Assembly: GCA_029378245.1 (NCBI GenBank)
Contig: JARKIF010000067.1
Span: forward strand, 124,001 to 188,000
Origin: Roridomyces roridus
Taxonomy: Eukaryota; Basidiomycota; Agaricomycetes; Agaricales; Mycenaceae
Length of the DNA stretch: 64,000 bases
Direction of reading: 5' to 3'
Part shown: positions 56,701 to 64,000 of the stretch, in pieces
Position numbering within the stretch: the first letter of the stretch is position 1
How the letters are laid out: each line of letters starts with the position of its first letter
Notes under the pieces: generated by a model
Database searches by the model: none
Told to the model about the DNA's origin: nothing
What the model saw: only the letters and a program-made list of their open reading frames with translations
Made by a program: the position numbers and the translations under genes

Positions 56701-57669
56701 GCTCGGATTTTCCTCTTCCACGTCTTCTCGAAACACGGTGTCCCTTCGCATGTCACTTCCGATCGCGGCACTGAATTCGTTTCTGCTTTCTTCAGAGCCT
56801 TGGGTGAAATCCTCAACATGACGATGCACTTCACCTCCGGACACCATCCGGAGGCCGACGGTCAAACCGAGCGCATGAACCAAACCCTCGAGCAATACAT
56901 CCGGATGTACTGTGCGTACCACCAGGACGACTGGGCTGATCTCCTGCCCTTGGCCGAATTCGCACTCAACAACGCTCCGAACGCCTCCACCGGTGTCTCA
57001 CCGTTCTTTGGCAACAAAGGCTATCATCCGGCACTCACCTTCCGGACCACCTCCGTCCTCGGTCCGGGAGCTGCGGAAGCTCAGGACTTTGCGTTCGAGC
57101 TTGAATCGGTGCACAAATATCTCCGTACGCAACTCACATATGCTACGGAGCGTTATAAAGAGATTGCTGACCGCAAACGCCTTCCGGACCCCGTTCTCGA
57201 GGTCGGAAGCCAGGCCTTCATCTCCGCCGAATTCATCGCTACGACTCGTCCCACCGAGAAGTTCTCCGAGACGCACTTCGGTCCATTCGAGGTCCTCGAG
57301 AAACTCTCCGGCGGATCCTACCGCATCCGACTTCCGAAGGCGTTGTCTCGCATTCACCCCGTCTTCCACATTTCGGCTCTCGAACCGCACTTTCCGAACC
57401 CCTTTCCGGGACGCACCGAAATTCCTCCCGGAGCCGTCGAGATCATCGACGGCGAGGAACACTACGAACTTGCGGCGATTCTCGATTCCAAGATCGACAG
57501 ACGCTTCCGGCGCTGTCCTCTTCGCTATTACGTCGAATGGACTGGTTGGCAAGATACCGGTGACCAATACCAATGGGTCGGAGCCTCCGACCTGGACGCT
57601 CCGGAGCTCCTCGCGGAGTTTCACCAACAGTATCCGACAAAACCGGGACCTGAGTGGGCTGCTCTCTAA
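53554..57669 (+). CDS. pol: Pol polyprotein: protease, RT, RNase H, integrase, chromodomain
   Basis: The frame is open from 53554, but translation probably enters by frameshift near 53707. Positions in this frame: aspartic protease LRALIDSGSSHSFL (about 132-145); reverse transcriptase from DGSLRLCVDYRGLN to VVYLDDILIYSDD (YLDD near 552); RNase H with VETDASDYALAG (near 700). Integrase has an HHCC zinc module (H..H..CNSCTHC, about 940-985) and the D,D35E core at SIDFIEF, SDRGTEF and DGQTERM (about 1010, 1070, 1106). The C-terminus, ILDSKIDRR..LRYYVEWTGWQ..YQWVGASDL, is a chromodomain, which in chromoviruses steers integration to marked chromatin. No stops or missing catalytic residues are seen. 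The stop at 57669 lies 91 bp from the end of the antisense gene. Confidence 0.97.
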   Translation: MHVLRWRGSQGFRLPEASGWRSRTCWHYRASSGGSGCSSCHRSRQTRRSEKIVSGSDTPSPIPSCVDSRVLPEITLNASTLSPNAFYIDIDLSLVSTDFISSSGVLSGFPDPEAGVTLLPDFVQRVAAGFNSRLRALIDSGSSHSFLSTRLCESEGFSPYAVDPARLRYLDGSSSIIDQQITLLPRFPSGDVHFMEYYVTRLDSACDMVLGLNWLRRYNPSIDWRSVSLQFSPVYSESFVSTPPDTIPAPVAVIPTTDLSDTSATPAPVPTTPPTSSPGPASSTKAPSPTPAPSPTAPAQDLPEVSTPRPFTTVPLVSLVGAAAFSVLLRDKSNIQFSIQAQANPTTETRGFSSSAAPDLSGIPAEYHNFADVFSESESYTMPPHRPEFDLKIETIDGAEPPVVPIYSLSETELKALREYIDFNLKVDRIYPSDSSHGAPILFVKKKDGSLRLCVDYRGLNRITKKDRYPLPLIADLLDAPGRARIYTKLDLRHAYHLLRIAAGDEYKTAWRSRYGSFNFRVMPEGLSNAPAAFQRFLNTLFADLLDVYVVVYLDDILIYSDDPKNHTAHVREVLRRLRKAGLYCKLPKCEFSVTTCEYLGHILSPDGFRMSPEKISAITDWPTPRKVKDVQSFLGFCNFYQRFIYGYSGITVPLTRLTRSGQRWDWTAACQSAFDTLKKAFTTSPVLHHWVPGRQIMVETDASDYALAGILSLLGDDGEFHPVAFRSRTFTPPELNYDTHDKELMAIFDCFTKWRQYLEGATHPVDVVTDHKNLEYFATTKTLTRRQVRWSEFLNHFNMVIRFRPGKLGGKPDALTRRWDVYPKEGDTAFSSINPQNFRPIFSSDQLSASLNATLLEEICLQASSVMDTDSLHSDIRAHYPDDPAAVSGLQAATSDTSGTSRWTLDSTGLLLLNKRIFVPKISGDKPDLLRVRVLQNKHDHILAGHFGQNRTLALVRHEYSWPEMRTFVRDYCNSCTHCKRNKSPRHKPYGLLRPLPVALRPWHSISIDFIEFLPYSGEYDAICVIVDRSSKQVILAPCDRHITSAQLARIFLFHVFSKHGVPSHVTSDRGTEFVSAFFRALGEILNMTMHFTSGHHPEADGQTERMNQTLEQYIRMYCAYHQDDWADLLPLAEFALNNAPNASTGVSPFFGNKGYHPALTFRTTSVLGPGAAEAQDFAFELESVHKYLRTQLTYATERYKEIADRKRLPDPVLEVGSQAFISAEFIATTRPTEKFSETHFGPFEVLEKLSGGSYRIRLPKALSRIHPVFHISALEPHFPNPFPGRTEIPPGAVEIIDGEEHYELAAILDSKIDRRFRRCPLRYYVEWTGWQDTGDQYQWVGASDLDAPELLAEFHQQYPTKPGPEWAAL
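53701..53748 (+). promoter_or_regulatory. Probable -1 frameshift signal between gag and pol
   Basis: G AAA AAA (53701-53707) directly precedes the gag stop TAG. A 6-nt spacer follows, then a hairpin with arms GCGGCTCGGA (53714-53723) and TCCGAGCTGC (53739-53748): ten pairs including one G-U, 15-nt loop. pol lies in the -1 frame. Slippery run, spacer and stem have the layout of known -1 signals, though the first base of the heptamer is G rather than A. Confidence 0.65.
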
Positions 57670-59089
57670 ATCCCTCCGGGTTTTTCCGACTTCCGACGTT
57701 TATTTGAAAAAATTTACATATTTACAATTTTTCAGGCCCATTCTTGGCCATTACACTCATTCAATCGTCGTCCTCAATGACGATCACCTCCTTGTCCTTC
57801 CCCTCCGCGTCCTTCTGGACTTCCGTCGTTGTCTTCACCGGCGCTCTCGGCACCACCGGCTCCGACTCCTCCGTCTTCACGCCCTCCATCGGCGTCGCTC
57901 CGGACGCTCCGACTCCCAACTCATCGTCCTCCGCGTCGAGAGCTGCGAGCTCCGCGGCAGCCTTATCGATCTCCTCCTGGCGCTGCCGTTCCCTCTCCGC
58001 CTGCTCAGCCAAGAGCTTCCTCTTCCTCTCCTCCCGTTCCTCCTTCGCCCTGCGCTTACGCTCCTCGTTCTCCAGGAACCGCGCGTTCGTTTCCTCATCC
58101 TCCACCTTCACCGCCACGAGCGTAGGTACCGGACCCTCCGGAATCTCCACCGGAGACGACGCCGGCACCATATCGACGTCTTGCGGATCCTCCGGTACCT
58201 CCACGGCCTCCGGTTCCTCGGGCGTCTTGTCGTCCTGCTCGGACAGGTGGGCGATGTCCGGCATCGCGGTGTCCTCACCGACGGGTCCCATCCCTTCCTC
58301 CTCATCCTCCGACTCGGGCTCCGGTTTCTCCGGCGTCGCCTTCTTCGGAACCGTCGGTGGGCGATAGCCAAGCTGCGTGAGCAGCGTCCGGCATGCGTCC
58401 AGCATCAGCCCGGCCCCGGTGGGCTGGATGATGAGGTACCCCTGACTCAGGGCAGCCCCAAACGACTCCAGTTGGTCCAGCCGAGTCTGGACCGATGGTT
58501 CGGCGTTCGACGGCTCGGCAACCCTGGTCTGGCGTCGAGTCCGACCGTGCCAACTTCCGACCTCCGGTTCCAGCTGGTACAGTACATCTTTTGCAAAAGA
58601 CCATGCTATGTATAGTAGGGGTAATTTGCAAAGATCCTCACTAGTGAGCGTACAGCCACCGGGAGGTTAATTTGGTGAGTATGGCTCGGAAATCGCTCGG
58701 GAATCACTGCCCAGATATGATATATTTGATATATAGCATCAGACATCAAGTCCCATCAAAGCCATGAAAAGAACATACCGGAACAAATGTCGGCATGATA
58801 GCTGATGTGATGCATCAAAAACATAAGTTGTAGAGCGGCTTGAGGGCTACAGGGGCTGTCAAGATGTGTTTTAGCCAAAAAGGCTTGGTTGAGCTGTTAA
58901 ATGCAAAATACTTTCCCAAACCAGAGTCTTTTCAATCAACTTGCTGGGTAGAGGGTCCAAAAGGCAGATTCACAGGATTTGATCACACGCACTATGGACA
59001 GACGGTCATTTTTCATAATGACTGAACACTATATCCAAAGTGCTTGAGGCAGGCGGAGTTACCTGGCAGGCCCTGGACAGTCATCCTTA

Positions 59090-59178
59090 ATGGTTGCTTG
59101 GTCTATTGGTCTCTCTCGTTTGATCCATTATCCCTCTTTTTGCTGGAGGTCACGGGTTCAATCCCTGCCCGTTAGTTT
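59090..59178 (+). repeat. tRNA-like SINE module in element copy 2, plus strand
   Basis: GGTTGCTTGGTCTATTGGTC (A-box-like) is followed by GGTCACGGGTTCAATCCC (B-box-like) and, within 15 bp, a run of eight T that would stop Pol III. The sequences TAATGG and CCGTTA around it could form a short acceptor-like stem. Confidence 0.65.
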
Positions 59179-61044
59179 TTTTTCTTTAATATCCATTCAC
59201 ACTAGTGCCACGGCTCACTGCCTTGTCACAGATGGTGCTTAAGCCCGAGAATCCTGCCAGGAGTACTTTGTATTCAAATTTTTCATGAATCTGACGGGCA
59301 TTTCCAATTGTAGCCACTACGCTTTTGTCCCAAAAAGGAAATTTTCGACTTTCCTGCCTCCCTGGGCTTCCCGTGTGGTCTGGTGGCCGCATTTCTTTCC
59401 TGAGCCTTTTCATCCATTCCAATAGTATTTCCATGTGTACATTCAGGCTTTCAATGTCACTGTCATGGGCCTGGAATTGGGGAAACAGGCTGGTTTTGAT
59501 AATTCCCCTGATATGACTTCCATTTTGACTTCCCAATGAGGTCCTGAGCTTTTCAATGGGGACCTACATTAGGAAGGATGCTCCAAATCACACTTGGCAA
59601 CCCAGTGAATGCCTTGAAGTTCAACTATGGAGGAATCAGTGAAAATGATCAACTGGCTAGCTACTCTGATAGATAGCAAGAACCCTGTGATCCTTTCTCT
59701 CTGCCAGATCCTGGGATATACCACTTTGCATTTTGAGTCACCAACAAGTAAAGGTCATCTAACAAACAGGGCTACTGTGTGATAATATCTGAAAAGCACT
59801 GTTACCCACACTACACAGGCTGCAGATTTTACCTGGGCATACTGATGATATAGGACACGTCCTGGACACTTGGATGACCCTTCAGACCCTGAGATCACCA
59901 AATCATCTACTCAGGAACATCACTTTCAGGTGCACACATTTTTGGATCATCTCAAGAATTCTGAACCAAGGAGGCTCTCTAGAACAGATTGGAGACTGAA
60001 ACTGGGGAGAGGGGACTCATAGCATCCTGAAAATGTCTTAATTCTCCAGATTTGGCCAAGGGATGACAAAGTTCTGTCCAAGGTGTGTTTCAACAATTGG
60101 ACAGAATCTTCCTCTACCACTCGGACATTCCAGCACACATTCAGATGCAGACTGTCTAATTTCCATCCCCAATAGATAAACTGACAAGGAATATCATGTT
60201 CTAGCCAGGTTTCAGTCCTTGATCAGCCGTTGACAACCCCCCAGGGAAGGAACAAGTAGCATCAGTGCATAATGATGCTAGGTGTAACTGCTGCTACATT
60301 TGCTTAACTTGTTGATTTTTTTGCTGAGATAGCTCATAGAGACCTGGTGAAGGTATGGTGGCACCTCAGGTTGAGCACATCATCTGCCCGGAAGATGAAA
60401 TACTGGAACCTTGTTTTTGACCAAGTTGTGTGCTAGTCTCTTTGGTAGGACATGACTTGATACAATTGATTGTCCATTTCAATTCATAATGTGTCTGAGC
60501 ATGTCTGAAACTCTGAGATCAAAGGTGATACCTTCTCTATCAACCCTGGCCAGAAAATCACCACTTGGATTCATTCACCCAGTATTACTCTCCAAAGGGC
60601 TCAATGCCTCATATAAAGCCTGAAAGCTCATTAGAACATGTACAAGAGTACCCAGCAGAGGGCCTTCAACTATTGAAGCAGGATAGCACATGCTATTCTA
60701 GGGGCAATAAATTGATGCCTGTTTCACTCCTACAGTCTTCTAGTCACCTTCTGGAGACCTAGACTGTGGTTCACAGGATGTGAACTGTGTCAAAGAACAG
60801 CCCTTGTGTAAAATACATGCCAAAATGTATCAAGTTCTGCTCAAATACATCAGAACTGCCAAAACTTCCTTTTTTGGATGAAAGCGTTGTGGCTTGGGGT
60901 TGGCAGCTGTCAATCAGAGGTTGGACTTCAACCCATTCCCTGAAGTTTTACCAACTGGCCAACCTTGGAAACATGGGATTACATTTGACAAGGTATTCAA
61001 TGGTCAAAATGTGATAGAAAGGCAACAAGTAATGAGGGCAGAAA

Positions 61045-61135
61045 AAAATGGAACAGCTAGGGTTTGAACCCAGAGCAAAAGCTTCAATAAAGGAGTGGCA
61101 GACTTACTACTAGACTAAACAACCCGTTGGTTGCA
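61045..61135 (-). repeat. tRNA-like SINE module in element copy 2, minus strand
   Basis: On the minus strand, GGTTGTTTAGTCTAGTAGTA, then CTGGGTTCAAACCCTAG and a run of seven T. It is an inverted partner of the module at 59.1 kb within the same element, so the element carries a tRNA-like unit near each side. Confidence 0.65.
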
Positions 61136-62507
61136 TGGGAGTGCCATTCATGTCACCCCGCTACTTCTTCTGTCTGGGCGTAGAATTCAGACAGCTTTTG
61201 ATGCAAACTTTGGAACAGTATTTGGGATCTCACAGGACAACCACACATCTTTTGGCACAACTTTGTTGGAAGGACCTGTAGCCTGAAATGAGGGCTACAA
61301 CTTTGATCTAAGATCATTTCCTGATGGCCGGTTTGATGCAGGGGCCCTTTCTGAGCAAAGTGATCAAAAAACCGATCTGTAATGATGGCCCGCATGCCAC
61401 CATTGATGCCATCACCTCTATCCACAGCCGTGTATATTGTTGATCTGGGTAGCATGATAAATGATGAATTGGGTGATCCAAATGGCGGCCATGCCAGAGA
61501 TATCGGATTTAAGACCTTATTGAGATAGATAATATTTAGTGGGAATCTTTGCAAAACAACCCCTACTATAGTTAGCCAGTATTTTGCAAAAGGTCTACTG
61601 TATGTAGTGCCGGTTCATCCGAATCCTCCTCGTCGTCGTCATCGTCGTCGTCGTCCTCGGGCTTGAAGATCGCCGCGTCCTTGCGGGCCCGTTTCGAGGG
61701 CGGCCTCCGACCGCCTCCGGGCCGGTAGATCACCGGTCGGAGACCCTCCGGCAGCAGCGAGCACTTGACCTTCCGGCGGCGACAGTTGTCGCACGCACGG
61801 CCCTTCTTCGGGGTACGACAGGGGACCCTGGCCTGCTCACATCCCTCGCATTCTGAAAAGAAAATCAATAAAAAACTCAAATGAAAAAATCCACTGCGAC
61901 GCACTGGAATGTTTCCCCTTCATCTTCCGCTTTCCTCCGACCTCCGCGTCACTCTCCGGCTTCTCCGAACTCTCCGACGCCGTCTGGTCTGCGACCTCCG
62001 ACCTCCGAGGAGACATCACGTCATGGAGATACTCCATGGCGTCTACCTCGGCGTCGGGATCCTCCGCTTCCGCCTGCAGACGCGCTGCCACCGCCCTCGC
62101 CTTCTCCAGCCTCTCCTTCAGCTCCTGCGTCCTCCGCTCCGCCTCGTCGACCTCCGCCTGAACCTCGTCGTTGTGAGAAAGGAGGCGAGCGATGAGGTCG
62201 TTTGCGCGCTTGGAGACGCTCCGCGCGTTCCTCCGCCGTTTCTCCCCTCCTCGTTCTCCGGGTCGTCAGCAAGCACCGTGTTGAGATCTTGCTGGACGTT
62301 GTCCAGCTCGTCTTGCGCGAGCTGCGCGGCCGTTGCTTTGGTTTTGCCTTTGCTGTTTGAGGGGTCCGGCGGGGCGCTCATGGTGGTAGAGGACAAAGAG
62401 ATTTTGATCAACCAACCAGTCACGTGTTTCATCTCGTCATGATTCCAACAATTCCTTCCCACGCTCATTTATGGACAGTGTCTTGTTCCTTGGGGTCAAG
62501 GAACCCT

Positions 62508-62517
62508 AAGAGGGGGA
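62508..62517 (+). promoter_or_regulatory. Polypurine tract
   Basis: AAGAGGGGGA lies 3 bp before the 3' LTR, the expected place and composition for priming plus-strand DNA synthesis. Confidence 0.8.
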
Positions 62518-62520
62518 TAC

Positions 62521-63014
62521 TGTTATATCCATGTCACCAACCCCGTCCTTCCGACATCCTCCGACCACCTCCGGTCCTGAACACCTCCGACTGTTCCGGA
62601 CGCTCCGACCAATGATGCATCCGATTCGTCGTATTGCACAATCCGATAGGGTTTTCACGCAATGAAGTCGTTCTGAGCGTTTCCCTTATTGTGATTATCT
62701 TCATCATCTTCTTTCTTATTGTTTAACATAGAGCTTATTGTCTTTCGCGCTTCTGACTCCATTTGGTCGTGTCATACTTACTTAGTATAAATAGGACATA
62801 CGATTGTGATGTACGTCAGTAGTTAATTAACATGTGTTGCCTCCGCAATTCCTCTGTGCCAATCTAGTCTCCGAGTACTCCTCTCTCGGAAGTCAAGTGG
62901 CTGGTGCGCTCTCCCTCCGAGTAGCGTTCACCTCATCCGGATCACCCTCGGTCTACGTCCCTCCGACCTCAGGTTCCGGCCCCTTTGTCCTTACCCTCCG
63001 GCACGGATATTACA
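62521..63014 (+). repeat. 3' LTR (494 bp)
   Basis: Matches the 5' LTR over its whole length with three substitutions and one 7-bp shorter CTCCGAC tract. It carries the same TATAAATA and AGTAGTTAAT. Its right boundary is followed by the CACCC target copy. Confidence 0.97.
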
Positions 63015-63019
63015 CACCC

Positions 63020-63495
63020 AAATCACGGAATCCACCAAAGTCATTTGATTATTTCTCAACCACCGCGGCACCTGGAGGGCTATAGTATTATGAGGATATA
63101 GATGTCGATGGGCCTTCCAAGAGAGACTTTAACCCGTGGGAAAAGCACACGTACCGGGTCAGTAATAATGATTTGGTCCGGATGTGGGTTTATCTCATGT
63201 TGGCATGATCTTGAAAACTTTGTTTCTACACGACGAAGGGCAAACTCTTATGACCTGAAATTTTTTGTGAATACAGGTCATATACCCATCTGCCGGACCC
63301 CAGTATTATACTGCGGCAGAGGCCTTCAGTCTCATGATATTACACAATCTTTCATGAGTGGTCCGGATGGGGGTTTCCGACTGTACTTAAAATGAAGTCA
63401 TTTGATCGAATGTCACATACATCACGCTACTCCACTCTTTGCTCTTACTCCCATCTCCGTGACCATGCCCTCTCTCCATTCTCACCTGCACACGC
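63020..63495. other. Right part of the small TIR element and flank
   Basis: Up to 63383 this is the right portion of the split 550-bp TIR element. Beyond it is a short CT-rich flank. No gene. Confidence 0.6.
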
Positions 63496-63695
63496 ACTGT
63501 GAAAAACGGAAGCCGCGAATTTCACTTTGACCCGCAGTGAACTTCGCATTTCACTGTTTTTTCGGGTGAATCCCAAATTTCACGGTATAGCGTGAAATTC
63601 CAAGTTCGCCCCATTTTCAGGTGAAATCAGATTTCACAATTGCTTTTGAGTGAAGTTCACTGAATATTAAAAAGCTACCCAGCAGATGTATATTA
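63496..63695. repeat. Dispersed 200-bp repeat, copy B
   Basis: It begins CACTGTGAAAAAC like copy A at 51346 and shares the word pattern CGCGAATTTC, TTTCAGGTGAAATnAGATTTCAC and TTCACyCAATATT. Same orientation as copy A. Confidence 0.6.
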
Positions 63696-63708
63696 ACTGA
63701 ATTTAAAA

Positions 63709-64000
63709 CTACAAACCATCAGCATCGCCGCCCGCATCCGTGATATTGAATTTAGCAGCAACCTCGGGCCGCAAAAGACACGCCCATCGCTTCCTCGCCA
63801 CATTGACCGGGATGCGTCCCACGAGACAGTCAATACTGGTGATATCAATGACCTGTGAGGGTACTCCGAGATCGGTAGACTTGGCGTCGAAACAGCCAAC
63901 TCCAGTGGGAAGTTGGCGTGTTAATTTTGCGTCCGCGACGGCGGCAAGAATAATGGTTCGCTCTCTTGCAGAGTCGGCACGTTCTTTGTCCTCTGCATCC
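63709..64000 (-). CDS. C-terminal end of an unrecognised protein, runs off the window
   Basis: The minus strand is open from the window edge to a stop at 63709 (97 codons). It includes AARERTIILAAVADAKL-like helices, then QVIDITSIDCLVGRIPV and KRWACLLRPEVAAKF, ending DADGL. The IDCLVGRI phrase resembles one I recall from agaricomycete proteins associated with transposons, but I cannot name the family. The start and most of the protein lie beyond the window. Confidence 0.45.
   Translation of the reverse strand, partial: DAEDKERADSARERTIILAAVADAKLTRQLPTGVGCFDAKSTDLGVPSQVIDITSIDCLVGRIPVNVARKRWACLLRPEVAAKFNITDAGGDADGL

Larger units (their letters stand above)
58571..61609. mobile_element. Non-autonomous DNA element, copy 2 (7-bp TSD)
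   Basis: A 3039-bp element has ends CAGCTGGTACAGTA and TACTGTATGTAGTG. Inward inverted sequences are CTTTTGCAAAA, ATAGTAGGGGT and TTTGCAAAGAT (58580-58640 against 61540-61600). CCGGTTC lies on both sides (58564-58570, 61610-61616). Removing the element and one CCGGTTC rejoins the antisense gene in frame. The phrases AAGTTGTAGAGC..GGGCTACAGG near 58827 and their inverted counterpart near 61280-61310 match element copy 1. It carries two tRNA-like modules and no transposase. Confidence 0.88.
57761..62381 (-). pseudogene. Antisense spliced gene in the gypsy element: coiled coil plus Zn2Cys6-like domain
   Basis: On the minus strand, ATG at 62381 (MSAPPDPSNSKGKTKA) opens an acidic N-terminus. Near 62235-62250 the frame must shift by one to continue into a long coiled coil (ANDLIARLLSHNDEVQAEVDEAE, then RTQELKERLEKARAVAARL, then EAEDPDAEVDAMEYLHDVMS). 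A 52-bp intron (61853-61904, GTGCGT..TTTTCAG) follows. Exon 2 carries C-x2-C-x6-C-x8-C-x2-C-x6-C (61761-61850; CDNCRRRKVKC in its second half), the spacing of fungal Zn2Cys6 DNA-binding clusters. An Asp run comes next. The 3-kb DNA element splits the gene there; without it and one GAACCGG copy the frame continues (DSDEP|EVGSWHGRT) to a C-terminal half with acidic, Lys/Glu-rich helices, ending IEDDD. A regulator acting on the element is conjecture. Disrupted in this copy by one frameshift and one insertion. Confidence 0.7.
51853..63014 (+). mobile_element. Ty3/gypsy chromodomain retrotransposon with antisense gene
   Basis: An 11162-bp element is bounded by LTRs (TGTTAT..ATTACA) and flanked by CACCC at 51848-51852 and 63015-63019. 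In order it has the 5' LTR, a self-complementary primer site, gag, a frameshift signal, pol (protease, reverse transcriptase, RNase H, integrase, chromodomain), an oppositely oriented spliced gene, a polypurine tract and the 3' LTR. LTRs differ by three substitutions and one 7-bp length change, so the insertion is young. A 3-kb DNA element is nested at 58571-61609. gag and pol look intact, so the element may still be active despite damage to the antisense gene. Confidence 0.97.
51668..63383. mobile_element. About 550-bp TIR element, split by the gypsy insertion
   Basis: A perfect 30-bp inverted pair beginning TAAGTACAGTCGGAAACCCC lies at 51662-51691 and 63360-63389. If the element proper starts at CAGTCGG it has TA on both sides (51666-51667, 63384-63385), as for Tc1/mariner-type elements. 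Without the retrotransposon and one of its target copies it is about 549 bp and non-coding, so a MITE. Confidence 0.8.

Noticed and set aside
57846..58367. Plus-strand ORFs over the antisense gene (for example 57744-58367)
   Set aside because: Ser/Pro-rich shadows of the acidic, Lys/Glu-rich antisense frame.

Overview
The window looks like a filamentous basidiomycete (Agaricomycetes-type) nuclear genome. Introns are mostly about 46-60 bp with GT/AG ends. A Ste12 transcription factor carries C-terminal C2H2 fingers, and F-box-like gene families, KDZ-transposase debris and a chromodomain Ty3/gypsy element are present. Genes were modelled by eye from the sequence; intron boundaries were accepted where splicing keeps the frame and rebuilds a recognisable domain.

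Layout. 0-34 kb is a repeat-dominated accessory region. It holds palindrome arrays around a decayed KDZ transposase (0-3.2 kb), an ankyrin fragment, hAT-type MITEs, and pieces of a multi-exon agaricomycete transposase-like gene (6.7-8.8 kb, and again 19.5-20.4 plus 26.6-26.8 kb). It also holds a 6-kb TIR element, a lysine-rich gene (17.4-19.2 kb), a complete two-gene Harbinger transposon nested in another DNA element (20.4-26.6 kb), and two broken tandem F-box-like genes (29.4-33.6 kb), one split by a hAT MITE that itself carries a second MITE. 34-47.5 kb is a clean host-gene island: an OTU-domain protease-like protein (-), a forkhead factor (-), STE12 (+) and an EF-hand-like acidic protein (-). 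47.8-64 kb returns to repeats: an F-box pseudogene paralogous to the 30-kb one, then a nest in which an 11.2-kb gypsy retrotransposon sits inside a small TIR element.

The most unusual object is that gypsy element (51853-63014). It has near-identical LTRs, a 5-bp target duplication, gag and pol in different frames joined by a plausible -1 frameshift signal, and a primer-binding site complementary to the predicted 5' end of its own RNA (Tf1-style self-priming). It also has a spliced gene on the opposite strand between pol and the 3' LTR, encoding a coiled-coil plus six-cysteine (Zn2Cys6-like) protein. This antisense gene was hit by a 3-kb non-autonomous DNA element. A second member of that element family interrupts the gene at 20.4 kb. 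In both cases removing the element and one 7-bp target copy restores the reading frame, which fixes the element ends precisely. Both elements carry tRNA-like (A box, B box, T-run) modules.
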